In this document: positions 17,196 to 24,622 of the stretch, in pieces
How positions within the stretch are numbered: position 1 is the stretch's first letter
How the letters are laid out: each line of letters begins with the position of its first letter
Origin: DATHSY01 sp046729855
Lineage (GTDB): Bacteria; Actinomycetota; UBA4738; HRBIN12
Reading direction: 5' to 3'
DNA: 46,644 nt
NCBI GenBank assembly: GCA_046729855.1
Contig: JBKPHM010000021.1
Coordinates: 1-46,644 of the forward strand
The notes under the pieces: generated by a model
Told to the model about the DNA's origin: nothing
Database searches by the model: none
What the model saw: the letters and a program-made list of their open reading frames with translations, nothing else
Position numbers and translations under genes: made by a program

Positions 17196-18440
17196 CTAGC
17201 CTGACGCCTCGGACTGATCGGGATCCGCTCGGACGTCAGACCCGCCCGACCCTTTAGGCTGCGCAGGGTTCTCGGGGAGGCCGGGATCCTCCGGCTGCCC
17301 CGGATCCTCCGGAACGGCAGCGTTCTCGGGGACGCCAGGATCCTCGGCGGGGCCGAGACCGTCAGGTGGAGTCTGATCGGCCGGCGGAACGGTTGGCGGC
17401 GTGACTGCAGGCGGATGCCCGCCAGGCGGTTCGAAGTCGCCAGAGGGATCGGACGGATCCGTGGGAGCCTCCCCGTTGCCTGGCGGGGCGCTCGGGGGGA
17501 GGGCGTAGTCTGGATGGCCGCTATTCCCACTGCCGTTCCCGTTCCCATTCCCGTTCCCGTTGCCGTTGCCATTGCCGTTCCCGTTCCCGTTCCCGTTCCC
17601 GTTGCCGTTGCCACTGCTGTTGCCACTGCCGTTGCCGTTCCCGTTCCCACTGTCGTTCCCGTGGCTGTGGCCGTGGCTGTGGCTGTGGCTGTGGCCCTGG
17701 CTGTGGCCCTGGCTGTGGCCCTGGCTGTGGCCCTGGCTGTGGCCCTGGCTGTGGCCCTGGCTGTGGCCCTGGCTGTGGCCCTGGTCGTTGCCCTGGTCGT
17801 TGCCCTGTCCAGCGTCGTCGCCACCCCCGCCACTGACACCGCCGCCGGTGCCGACACCGCCGCCGGTGCCCGTGCCGACGGCGGGAGGAGTGGAGAGCGT
17901 GGGTGCCGTCGGCTCGTCGCCGCCCCCGCCCAGGGCACCGGCGTGGGGGTGGCCGTAGCCGCTGCTCGACCCTCCGAGGAAGTCATCGGCAGGCCCAGCT
18001 GGCACGCCGCCGTCGGGGTCGACGGGCCCATACGCCTGGCCGGTCGTGAGGGGCGGGGTGAACCCGCCCTCCGCGATGATACGCACGGACGGGGCCGCCG
18101 GCAGGCCGAGCTTCGCGAGGACGCCTGAGGCCGCGTTCTCGGCCGCGTCGGGGAGTCCGCCCGTTAGCGCAAGACTGCTGCCCGCGGTCAGGACCGTCAC
18201 GACCATCGCAGCCGCGAGCCGGGTCGAGAGACGGCGTCCTGTCGGCGCCATCGGCCGCTCGACCGGACGGTGCACCTGCGGGCGGTGCATTCGGATGACC
18301 GAGGCAAGCTCCGCGATCCGCGCGCCTTCGCCGGACCGCTCTTCGGGGGTTGCGGCGCTGCGGACGGCCGCGAGGATCTCGTCGAGCGTGAACGGTCGCT
18401 CGGCCCAGGGCTCGCCCGCTCGGAAGGCCCGGTGCGTCAT
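17196..18440 (-). CDS. anti-sigma-like membrane protein with GHSQ/GN repeat tail
   Basis: A 414-residue protein. Its ATG (18438-18440) overlaps the stop codon of the kinase-sigma gene as ATGA, so the two are translationally coupled. The cytoplasmic N-terminus (1-70) is short and helical (FTLDEILAAVRSAATPEE, ARIAELASVIRMHRP) and is the likely sigma-binding part. One membrane helix follows (73-93), then ALTGGLPDAAENAASGVLAKLGL, a stretch typical of actinobacterial proteins encoded after ECF sigma genes. The outer part is low complexity: Gly-rich, eight exact GHSQ units, HS/HG repeats, a long GN run and a Pro/Glu/Asp-rich tail with PEDPG-type repeats. No zinc-binding anti-sigma motif (HxxxCxxC) is present. 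Anti-sigma function is inferred from position, topology and pattern. Confidence 0.7.
   Translation of the reverse strand: MTHRAFRAGEPWAERPFTLDEILAAVRSAATPEERSGEGARIAELASVIRMHRPQVHRPVERPMAPTGRRLSTRLAAAMVVTVLTAGSSLALTGGLPDAAENAASGVLAKLGLPAAPSVRIIAEGGFTPPLTTGQAYGPVDPDGGVPAGPADDFLGGSSSGYGHPHAGALGGGGDEPTAPTLSTPPAVGTGTGGGVGTGGGVSGGGGDDAGQGNDQGNDQGHSQGHSQGHSQGHSQGHSQGHSQGHSQGHSHSHSHGHSHGNDSGNGNGNGSGNSSGNGNGNGNGNGNGNGNGNGNGNGNGNGSGNSGHPDYALPPSAPPGNGEAPTDPSDPSGDFEPPGGHPPAVTPPTVPPADQTPPDGLGPAEDPGVPENAAVPEDPGQPEDPGLPENPAQPKGSGGSDVRADPDQSEASG
17689..17784. repeat. 12-bp tandem repeat, eight exact copies
   Basis: The unit CTGTGGCCCTGG is repeated eight times without change and encodes Gly-His-Ser-Gln on the minus strand. 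Diverged copies flank it, and a 6-bp CCGTTC/CCGTTG-type repeat encoding Gly-Asn runs at about 17527-17660. Perfect identity, including third positions, suggests recent slippage expansion, so copy number probably varies between strains. Confidence 0.9.
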
Positions 18441-20806
18441 CGTTCGACTCCCACGCGTTCCAGGGGGTCGTCGTCAACCCACCGCCGGAGCTGCTCCAAC
18501 CCCTCCTCCTCGGCGTCGCGAACGACGTCAGCCGGTTCGCCGGTGATCTCGGCCACCTGCTTCACGTCCAGGCCGCCGACGGTCCTGAGCAACAACACGT
18601 CGGCCTTCGCGGGCTCGAGCGACCCCATCCGCACGAGCGCGTCGTCGACCGGTCGCGACGTCCTCGGCGCGATGCGGTGGACACGCCCGTTCACCCGACG
18701 TGGCCGCACTCGCTCCGCGCGATCGCGCGCGTCGATGAGATGGCCGCGAGCCACGGCGAAGACCCAACGACGGAACGAGGCCTCGTCGCCGTCGAACGAC
18801 GGAAGCCCCGAGGCCACGTCGCCCCAGGTCTTCTTCGCCAGCTCCTCGGCGCGTTCGGGCAGCTGCGCCTTCAGGTAGCGCACCACCCGCGGGTGGAACT
18901 CGCGGTACAGCACCGCCACGGCCCATTCGAGCCCCGACCGGGCAGCCGCCATCACGTTGTCGAAGCGCTCACCTGGCAAGCCGCCGTCCGAGACGATCAA
19001 CGAACGCGGTGGCGTGGCAGACGTCGGCTCGGGCGCCGCCTCCGCCGTTCCGAGCGGCAGGCGGAACGCGAACCGCGAGCCTTTCCCGACCTCGCTCGTC
19101 ACCTCCAGGAACGTCCCGTGCAGGTCGAGGACCTCCGAGGCGAGCGCCAGGCCGAGTCCGCTCCCGCGCGTCGACCGCGTGTTTGGATCGCCGCCGCGGA
19201 AGAACCGCTCGCCAATGTGCGTGAGCTCCTCGGCCGGGATCCCCGGCCCATCGTCGGTCACCGACACCACGACCTCCCTGCCGATCGTTCTAGCGGTGAG
19301 GGTCACGCCGCTGCCCGGCGGCGTGTACTTGGCCGCGTTCGTGAGCAGGTTCTCGATCACGCGCTCGATAAGGAGCGGGTCGGCGAACGTCGATAGTTCT
19401 TGGTCGACGTCGACCCGCAGGGCATGGCTGCGGAACAGGCTCGAGAGACGGTCGACGACGCCGGCGGCGACCGGGTGAAGGTCGAACGTCACCGGCTCGA
19501 TCTGAAGCTGTCCGCCGTCGAGACGACCGAAGTCGAGGAGCTCGCCGATCATCGTGTCGAGGGAGGCCGCGTTCGCGTTCAACCGGGCGAGGAGATCGCG
19601 CCTGTCGTCGTCGTTGAGCGCTTGCCAGCCGCTCTCGAGCGTCCGCCCCATCCCGGCGATCACCGTGAGGGGCGTCCGCAGCTCGTGCGAAACGCTCGAC
19701 AGGAAATCGCTCTTCATACGGTCGAGCTCGGCCTGGCGCTCCATAGCGCGGCGCTGCCGCTCGAACCGACGCGCGTTCTCGAGCGCGACCGCACCCTGCT
19801 GCGCGAGCATGTGGAAGACCTCGACGTCCTCCTCCACCGGTGCGGGACCGCGTTCGGTCCCCACCACGAGGAGCGCGTCGACACGTTCGCCGGTCGTGAT
19901 CGGCAGGATGACCGCCGAGCGAAGCCCGATCGCGGCCAGGCGCTCGTCGACCTCTTGGTCGCCCGCGCAGCCGACGAGTGTGGTTCGAGCATCGCGCACC
20001 GCACACTCGACTGCCTCGGCGGGGAACGCCTCGATCCCCCTCGGGAAGTCCCGCGGGGTCTCCGGCGGAAGGATCACGCGGTAGCCCCCTTCTTCCTGCA
20101 CGTAGATCCGGGTCACGGGGAACCCGAGCGCGACGACCGAATCGATGACCGCCCCGAGCACCGCCAGCGGCTCGACGGCGCTCATTCGTCGCCCCGCCGC
20201 CGACACGACGGCGAGCAGGGCCCAGCGGCGCTCCGACTCGAGACGGGCGTCGCGGTGCGCCTCGGTCTGGCGCTTCAGTTGGCCGACGAGAAGGTTCGCA
20301 AGGAACGCGAGGACGGCCAGGACGACGACGTGCAACGGGTCCCACGCGCTCGGCCCCACGACCGCGGCATGCGCCGCGACGGTGAGCACGAAGAAGACGA
20401 TCTGGGCACGGGTGGGGAACGCGACCGCGAAGAACAGCGTCGTCAGCGCGTACACGAACACGAGCGGGGACTTCGCTCCGCCGGTCGCCCATACACCGAC
20501 GGCGATCAGCAGGAGGTTGACCGCGGACCACGCGTACAGACCGGCCATGCCCCAGCCGATCCGGGGCAGCCGGTCGTAGGGCAGGATCGTCGCAAGCGCG
20601 GCGCTCGCCGCGAACGCCACGAAGACGAGTGCGAACGGGCCCATGATCACCTCGCCGCCACGTGCGAGGACCAACGTCGCCGCGGCCACGAGCGGCGCCA
20701 GCAGCGTGATCCGCATGCCCACGCGCAGCGTCTCCAGCCCCAGTGGGGTCGGCGCTTCGGTGGGCGCCAATATGGCGGCACGTTCGGTCTGCGAGGGTTC
20801 GGTCAC
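18437..20806 (-). CDS. membrane GAF histidine kinase fused to ECF-type sigma factor
   Basis: One frame of 789 residues, starting at GTG 20806 with GGAGG 5 bases upstream. Order of parts: about six membrane helices (30-178); GAF domain (about 200-345); HisKA with H374 in SVSHELRTPLT; HATPase with N-box ENLLTNAAKY, G1 DDGPGIP, F-box ERFFRG and G2 GSGLGLAL, ending at about 585. A 35-residue linker leads to an ECF sigma-like module. Its region 2 (about 622-700) has LYREFHPRVVRYLKAQLPER, AEELAKKTWGDVASGLPSF and FRRWVFAVARGHLIDARD. Its region 4 (718-775) has AKADVLLLRTVGGLDVKQVA, EITGEP and an unusually acidic last helix. All kinase motifs are intact. No response regulator gene adjoins it. Expected role: a signal-controlled, membrane-held sigma factor, or a kinase whose output domain is a remodelled sigma fold. 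Its overlapping downstream gene is the probable anti-sigma partner. Confidence 0.85.
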   Translation of the reverse strand: MTEPSQTERAAILAPTEAPTPLGLETLRVGMRITLLAPLVAAATLVLARGGEVIMGPFALVFVAFAASAALATILPYDRLPRIGWGMAGLYAWSAVNLLLIAVGVWATGGAKSPLVFVYALTTLFFAVAFPTRAQIVFFVLTVAAHAAVVGPSAWDPLHVVVLAVLAFLANLLVGQLKRQTEAHRDARLESERRWALLAVVSAAGRRMSAVEPLAVLGAVIDSVVALGFPVTRIYVQEEGGYRVILPPETPRDFPRGIEAFPAEAVECAVRDARTTLVGCAGDQEVDERLAAIGLRSAVILPITTGERVDALLVVGTERGPAPVEEDVEVFHMLAQQGAVALENARRFERQRRAMERQAELDRMKSDFLSSVSHELRTPLTVIAGMGRTLESGWQALNDDDRRDLLARLNANAASLDTMIGELLDFGRLDGGQLQIEPVTFDLHPVAAGVVDRLSSLFRSHALRVDVDQELSTFADPLLIERVIENLLTNAAKYTPPGSGVTLTARTIGREVVVSVTDDGPGIPAEELTHIGERFFRGGDPNTRSTRGSGLGLALASEVLDLHGTFLEVTSEVGKGSRFAFRLPLGTAEAAPEPTSATPPRSLIVSDGGLPGERFDNVMAAARSGLEWAVAVLYREFHPRVVRYLKAQLPERAEELAKKTWGDVASGLPSFDGDEASFRRWVFAVARGHLIDARDRAERVRPRRVNGRVHRIAPRTSRPVDDALVRMGSLEPAKADVLLLRTVGGLDVKQVAEITGEPADVVRDAEEEGLEQLRRWVDDDPLERVGVER

Positions 20807-21027
20807 ACGTTCCTCCACCACTCGGGCTACGGTAGGCCGCGGTCACCCCCCCGGGGAACGGGCGAGCGACCATTTCGGTTATGGCGGGGCGGGATGGCCG
20901 TTAGGTCTTCCGGCCTACCCCCGAGCGGTGTGGCGCCGCGTGCGTTCGGGCCCGGCGGGAGCCCGCCTAGCCAGCGACCAGGCACGTTTCGAGGGCCGCG
21001 TCGAGCGTGATCGGGCGTCGTGCGACG

Positions 21028-21798
21028 TCATGCGAGCGGTTCGACGTCGTCGCCGACCGAGATCGTGCCGGGACGCTCGACGGTTCCGTACACGCCGAAC
21101 GCGAGCTTGCCGGTGGACGTCGTCCCTCGGTACCGCCCGATCACGGAGAGCGTCGGGAAGTCGCGGAGCCCGGTGGCGGGATCTTGCGTCGTCACCACGC
21201 ATCGCGGCACGGGTCGACCAACGCGAACGACGGCCTCTCCGACCCCCACGCGACGGCCGCCCCAGGTGTCCTCCTCGTGCGGGTCTGTGTCATCGAGCTC
21301 GATCAACATCCGGAAGCGGCCCGCGTCGACGGGCCCGTCGCGGCCGCCATGCCTCGAGAGCTCCGCGACCGAGGCGAGAGACACGATCGTGACCGGCTCG
21401 ACGTCGTTGGCCTCGCCCGGTGTGTCAACGCGCGCCAGCCGCACCTTCCGACCCGCGAACGCGGTCAGTGCGCTGGGGAACGCGCCGTCTACGAGGTGGG
21501 CGGCGACTTCCCGGCCGTAGAAATCGGTCGTGATCGCGTCCGTCGTTCTCGACGCGTCGTCTTCGACGATGGTGCCGTCGGGGAAGCCAAGGCGGAGGCG
21601 ATTCGTCGCACGATCATGAACGGCGACGATACGAACGAGCGGGCCGATCTTCGAGCCCCCCAGCAGCCGTCCATCCTCGTCGACCAGGTAGAAGTCACGG
21701 TTGCCGACAGCCCCGTATGTCTCCAGCCTGATCCGATCGGGGTGGTGCAGCCCCGTGGACTTCACAGGGGTGACGTTCAACCGGGCCACGATCGGCAT
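21028..21798 (-). CDS. MOSC domain protein
   Basis: A 256-residue protein with an N-terminal beta-barrel MOSC_N-like part (VARLNVTPVKSTGLHHPDRI, GAVGNRDFYLVDEDGRLL) and a C-terminal MOSC domain. The MOSC domain includes MLIELDDTDPHEEDTWGGRR, VGRPVPRCVVTTQDPATG and TSTGKLAFGVYGTVERPGTI. MOSC proteins handle sulfur carried by molybdenum cofactor or Cys persulfides; the Cys in VPRCVVTT is the conserved family position. The substrate (for example in N-hydroxylated compound reduction, as in YcbX) is not evident. The gene has its own 35-base gap from the BTAD gene upstream on the same strand and may be cotranscribed with it. Confidence 0.85.
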   Translation of the reverse strand: MPIVARLNVTPVKSTGLHHPDRIRLETYGAVGNRDFYLVDEDGRLLGGSKIGPLVRIVAVHDRATNRLRLGFPDGTIVEDDASRTTDAITTDFYGREVAAHLVDGAFPSALTAFAGRKVRLARVDTPGEANDVEPVTIVSLASVAELSRHGGRDGPVDAGRFRMLIELDDTDPHEEDTWGGRRVGVGEAVVRVGRPVPRCVVTTQDPATGLRDFPTLSVIGRYRGTTSTGKLAFGVYGTVERPGTISVGDDVEPLA

Positions 21799-21834
21799 GC
21801 CAACACGCTAGCAAGCAGCTCCGATTCGCGACGC

Positions 21835-22605
21835 CTACATCGACCGCAAAACGTCCAGGTACACGTCCTGGGTCTCGCGCGACGGGTCGACGCCGAGCTC
21901 CTGCGCGAGCACGTCCCGGCAGCGCTCGTAGACGCGGAGCGCCTCGGCCGGATCGCCGGCCGAGGCGTGCGCACGCATCAGGAGCCGATAGGCCGTCTCC
22001 CGGTACGGCGCGAGCTCGAGGATCGTGCCGGCATCGCGTACGGCCAGGCCGAACTCGCCCCGGTGCAAGAGCGTCTGGGCGCGGACTCCGAGCGAGCGGA
22101 TCCGAATCTCGTTCAGCCGCGCCCGCCACCGCGTCGCGAACCGACCGTCCTCGCCGGGCAGGAGCGGACGGCGAGCGATCGCGTTGCCGACGAGCGCCCA
22201 TCCCATCGCCGCATCGGGGTCACCTGCGCGAAGGGCGGTCTCCGCCTTGTGGACGGCGTCGTCCGCGGCCTCGAGATCGACCCACGAGTTCGCGGGCAAG
22301 CGCAGCTGGTAGCACCCGACCGCGGAGGGGATCGGATCGCCGTCCACACCAACGCCCGCGAGGAGCGAGCGCAGCTTGCTCGCGATCGCCCGCAACGCGC
22401 TCTCCCAGGCGTTCGGAGGCGAACCCTCCCACAGTTCGTCGGCGAGCTCGTCGCGATGGATCGGCCGCGAACGCTCGGCCGCGAGCATCGCGAACGCGAG
22501 CCGTCCCTGGCGCCCGGGGAATGTATCGCTCCGAACCAGGACGTCGCCGCGTTCGAGCAGCATCGTCCCGGCCAGGTGCACTCGGAGGATCGCCGTGCCC
22601 GCCAA
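21835..22605 (-). CDS. SARP-like regulator (winged helix + BTAD)
   Basis: A protein of about 256 residues. The N-terminal 95 residues (ILRVHLAGTMLLERGDVLV, FPGRQGRLAFAMLAAERSRP, ELADELWEGSPP, SALRAIASKLRSLLAG) fit the OmpR-type DNA-binding domain of SARP/AfsR regulators. The rest is a bacterial transcriptional activation (BTAD) helical domain (SWVDLEAADDAVHKAETAL ... AYRLLMRAHASAGDPAEALR, YERCRDVLAQELGVDPSRET). The ATPase and TPR parts of AfsR are absent. TTG 22605 is chosen because GGAG lies 5 bases upstream; a GTG at 22647 has no ribosome site. It is divergent from the DUF1059 gene, whose promoter region it shares. Its targets are unknown. Confidence 0.8.
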   Translation of the reverse strand: MAGTAILRVHLAGTMLLERGDVLVRSDTFPGRQGRLAFAMLAAERSRPIHRDELADELWEGSPPNAWESALRAIASKLRSLLAGVGVDGDPIPSAVGCYQLRLPANSWVDLEAADDAVHKAETALRAGDPDAAMGWALVGNAIARRPLLPGEDGRFATRWRARLNEIRIRSLGVRAQTLLHRGEFGLAVRDAGTILELAPYRETAYRLLMRAHASAGDPAEALRVYERCRDVLAQELGVDPSRETQDVYLDVLRSM

Positions 22606-22676
22606 CGTGTCTCCAACGTTCCGGCAACGCTTGCTTCCTAGTATCACGGTGTTCCGACGAGAAGGGGGGGCAGGCC

Positions 22677-22826
22677 ATGCGCAAGCAGGTCTCGTGTGAG
22701 TGCGGCTGGCACGCCGAGGGCACGGAGGAGGAGCTGATCCCGCTCGTCGAGCAGCACGCGCGCGAGGTCCATGGGACGGACGTGACGCGCGAGCAGGTCC
22801 TGGCACAGCTCGAGCCGCTCGCCTGA
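22677..22826 (+). CDS. DUF1059 small protein
   Basis: A 49-residue protein starting at ATG 22677 after a GGGGGGG-rich ribosome site. It begins MRKQVSCECGWHAEGTEEEL and continues IPLVEQHAREVHGTDVTREQ, the pattern of DUF1059 small metal-binding-type proteins with a CxCG and a downstream His-rich helix. The function of the family is unknown to me. The next gene on the same strand starts 45 bases later. Confidence 0.8.
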   Translation: MRKQVSCECGWHAEGTEEELIPLVEQHAREVHGTDVTREQVLAQLEPLA

Positions 22827-22871
22827 CACACACCCCAGACCGGCGCCGAACGCGTGATAGCGTGCGGCGCG

Positions 22872-23339
22872 ATGGCCCTGCCGGTGCACGACGACCTGCT
22901 GCCGCTCGCGTTCCTGCTCGGGACCTGGGTCGGTGAGGGCGAAGGGGAGTGGGGCGGCGAGCCGTTCCGCTACGGCGACGAGATGGTGTTCGAGCACGTC
23001 GGCGAGCCATACCTCGTCTACGCGCAGCGCAGCTGGGAACTCGGCGACGGCGCCCCGATCCATCTCGAGCGGGGGTTCTTCCGCCCGGCCGGGGCGGGCC
23101 GAGCGGAGGCCGCGCTCGCGCACCCGCTGGGTATCGTGGAGGCGGCCGAGGGGATCGTGCACGACGGCCTCCTCGATCTGGTCGCGACGACCGTAGGACG
23201 GACCGCGACGGGCTCGCCGGCGACCGAGCTCAGGCGGCGGATCGAGGTCCGCGGCGCAATCCTCTCCTACGAGCTGTGGATGGCGACGGACGGCATCGCA
23301 CTCGCGCGGCACCTCCGCGGCGAGCTGAAGCGGACCTGA
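22872..23339 (+). CDS. nitrobindin-like heme-binding protein
   Basis: A 155-residue beta-barrel of the THAP4/nitrobindin (FABP-like) family. The signature GTWVGEGEG is at residues 17-25, followed by GEPFRYGDEMVFEHVGEPYL and the typical RSWELGDGAPIHLERGFFRP. The proximal haem ligand of the family corresponds to H147 in ARHLRGELKR near the C-terminus. Known members bind ferric haem and react with NO or peroxynitrite. ATG 22872 (MALPVHDDLLPLAFLLG) matches the family start; GTG 22854 would add six residues. The gene is followed by a strong hairpin. Confidence 0.85.
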   Translation: MALPVHDDLLPLAFLLGTWVGEGEGEWGGEPFRYGDEMVFEHVGEPYLVYAQRSWELGDGAPIHLERGFFRPAGAGRAEAALAHPLGIVEAAEGIVHDGLLDLVATTVGRTATGSPATELRRRIEVRGAILSYELWMATDGIALARHLRGELKRT

Positions 23340-23340
23340 C

Positions 23341-23373
23341 GGCCAGCCCCGTCGACCCGAGACGGGGTTGGCC
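23341..23373. terminator. bidirectional terminator-like hairpin
   Basis: A 13-base stem (GGCCAGCCCCGTC / GACGGGGTTGGCC, one wobble pair) encloses a 7-base loop between the convergent nitrobindin and histidine kinase genes. A second smaller inverted repeat, CGGCTGA-GT-TCAGCCG at 23377-23392, follows and includes the stop codon of the kinase gene. No T-run is present, which is common in high-GC actinobacteria. Confidence 0.7.
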
Positions 23374-23385
23374 GGTCGGCTGAGT

Positions 23386-24573
23386 TCAGCCGTCCTGCGC
23401 CGGCGCCAACTTCGGCAGCTCGACGCGGAACGAGGCGCCGCCTCCCTCGCGTTCCTGGACCCACGCCCGCCCACCGTGCAGCTCGGCGAACCGCGCGACC
23501 AGCGCGAGACCGATCCCGACGCCGGGCGCGTGCGCGGGCGCGTTCGGTCCCTGCCGGAACGGTTCGAAGATCTCGGCATGGAGCTCGGACGGGACGCCGG
23601 GGCCGTCGTCCTCGACGGCGATCAGGACCGCATCGCCCTCGTCGCGGACGGTGACCCAGACGGTGACGTCATTTGGCGTGTGCCGGATCGAGTTCGCCAG
23701 CAGGTTCTCGACGATCCGCTCGACCTTAGCGACGTCGACCTCGGCTGAGGCGGACGCGGCCGACACCTCGACGCGTCGTGCGTGTGTCCCGTCCGCGGCG
23801 GCGACGGTGCGCTCGACCAGGCGCCCGACGTCGGCGGTCGATCTCGTCGGCTGCAACGCGCCACGTCCGGCGCGCTCGACGTCGAGGAGGTCGCGGACCA
23901 TACAGTCCAGCTTGCGCGCGTTCGCCGCGATGCGCGAGGCCAGGTCCCGCGCGTCATCGTCGCTCAGCGTCATATCGTCGCGCTCGAGCGTGACCGCGAG
24001 CCCGAGGATCGCGGCGAGCGGGGTGCGGAGGTCGTGAGAGACGGCCTGCAAGAACGTGCCCTTCAGCTGGTCGAGCGCTCGGAGCTCCGCGGTCTCGGCG
24101 CGTTCGCGTTCGAGTGCGCGCTCGAGCTCCTCGGCGTGGTGGCGCTCGGTGATGTCCACCATCACGCCCTGCCAGAACAGGGGTCGGCCCTCCTCGTCGC
24201 GTACCAGCGCCGACTCGTCGTGGACCCAGACCTCGCGACCGTCCGCCGCCATCATGCGGTACTCGGCAGTGAACGTCGCGCCCGTCTCATCCGAGACGCG
24301 GTTTAGCGCTCGGACGCGGTCGCGGTCCTCGGGATGCACGCTCGCGAGCCACCGGTCGATCTCGCCGAGCCATTCATGCGGGTCGATGCCCAGCAGCGTC
24401 CGGATCTGGGGGCTGACGAACACGAACTCGATGTCGTCGTCGGTAACCGACTCGGTGTACACGATCGCGGGTAGCGCCTCGATCAGCTGCCGGTAGCGCA
24501 GCTCGACGTCGGCGTTGGCGCGGTCGAGCGGCGCGCGGAGCCGGGGCGCGTCGTTCTCGGAGCCCGGCGTCAC
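23386..24573 (-). CDS. soluble PAS sensor histidine kinase
   Basis: A 395-residue kinase without membrane segments. The PAS domain with PAC motif spans about 25-145 (LIEALPAIVYTES, EYRMMAADGREVWVHDES, WQGVMVDITER). The HisKA domain has H180 in AVSHDLRTPLAA. The HATPase has N-box ENLLANSIRHT, G1 DDGPGVPSE, and G2 GVGIGLALV. All motifs needed for activity are present. The PAS fold may bind a small ligand, but no haem or flavin signature is visible. There is no adjacent response regulator, so it is an orphan kinase. The start is GTG 24573. Confidence 0.87.
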   Translation of the reverse strand: MTPGSENDAPRLRAPLDRANADVELRYRQLIEALPAIVYTESVTDDDIEFVFVSPQIRTLLGIDPHEWLGEIDRWLASVHPEDRDRVRALNRVSDETGATFTAEYRMMAADGREVWVHDESALVRDEEGRPLFWQGVMVDITERHHAEELERALERERAETAELRALDQLKGTFLQAVSHDLRTPLAAILGLAVTLERDDMTLSDDDARDLASRIAANARKLDCMVRDLLDVERAGRGALQPTRSTADVGRLVERTVAAADGTHARRVEVSAASASAEVDVAKVERIVENLLANSIRHTPNDVTVWVTVRDEGDAVLIAVEDDGPGVPSELHAEIFEPFRQGPNAPAHAPGVGIGLALVARFAELHGGRAWVQEREGGGASFRVELPKLAPAQDG

Positions 24574-24622
24574 GGTCGCCCTTCCGGGGAGCGGGCGTGG
24601 TGCACGTTCCCGATGCTACCGG

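Noticed and set aside
17689..17784. Tandem repeats considered as a CRISPR array
   Set aside because: The 12-base units are directly adjacent without spacers and keep a coding frame.
17415..18128. Plus-strand frame rich in Val/Ala repeats across the tandem repeat region
   Set aside because: It is the antisense reading of the GHSQ/GN repeats; it has no start-site support, and the minus-strand frame is coupled to the kinase-sigma gene.
19290..20873. 527-codon minus-strand frame within the kinase-sigma gene
   Set aside because: It is an out-of-frame reading of the kinase gene with an Arg/Gly-rich product; the true frame has all kinase motifs.
20855..20885. GGAAC-N16-CGGTT on the plus strand as an ECF promoter
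   Set aside because: It points away from the kinase-sigma gene and no plus-strand gene follows, so I could not link it to any transcript.
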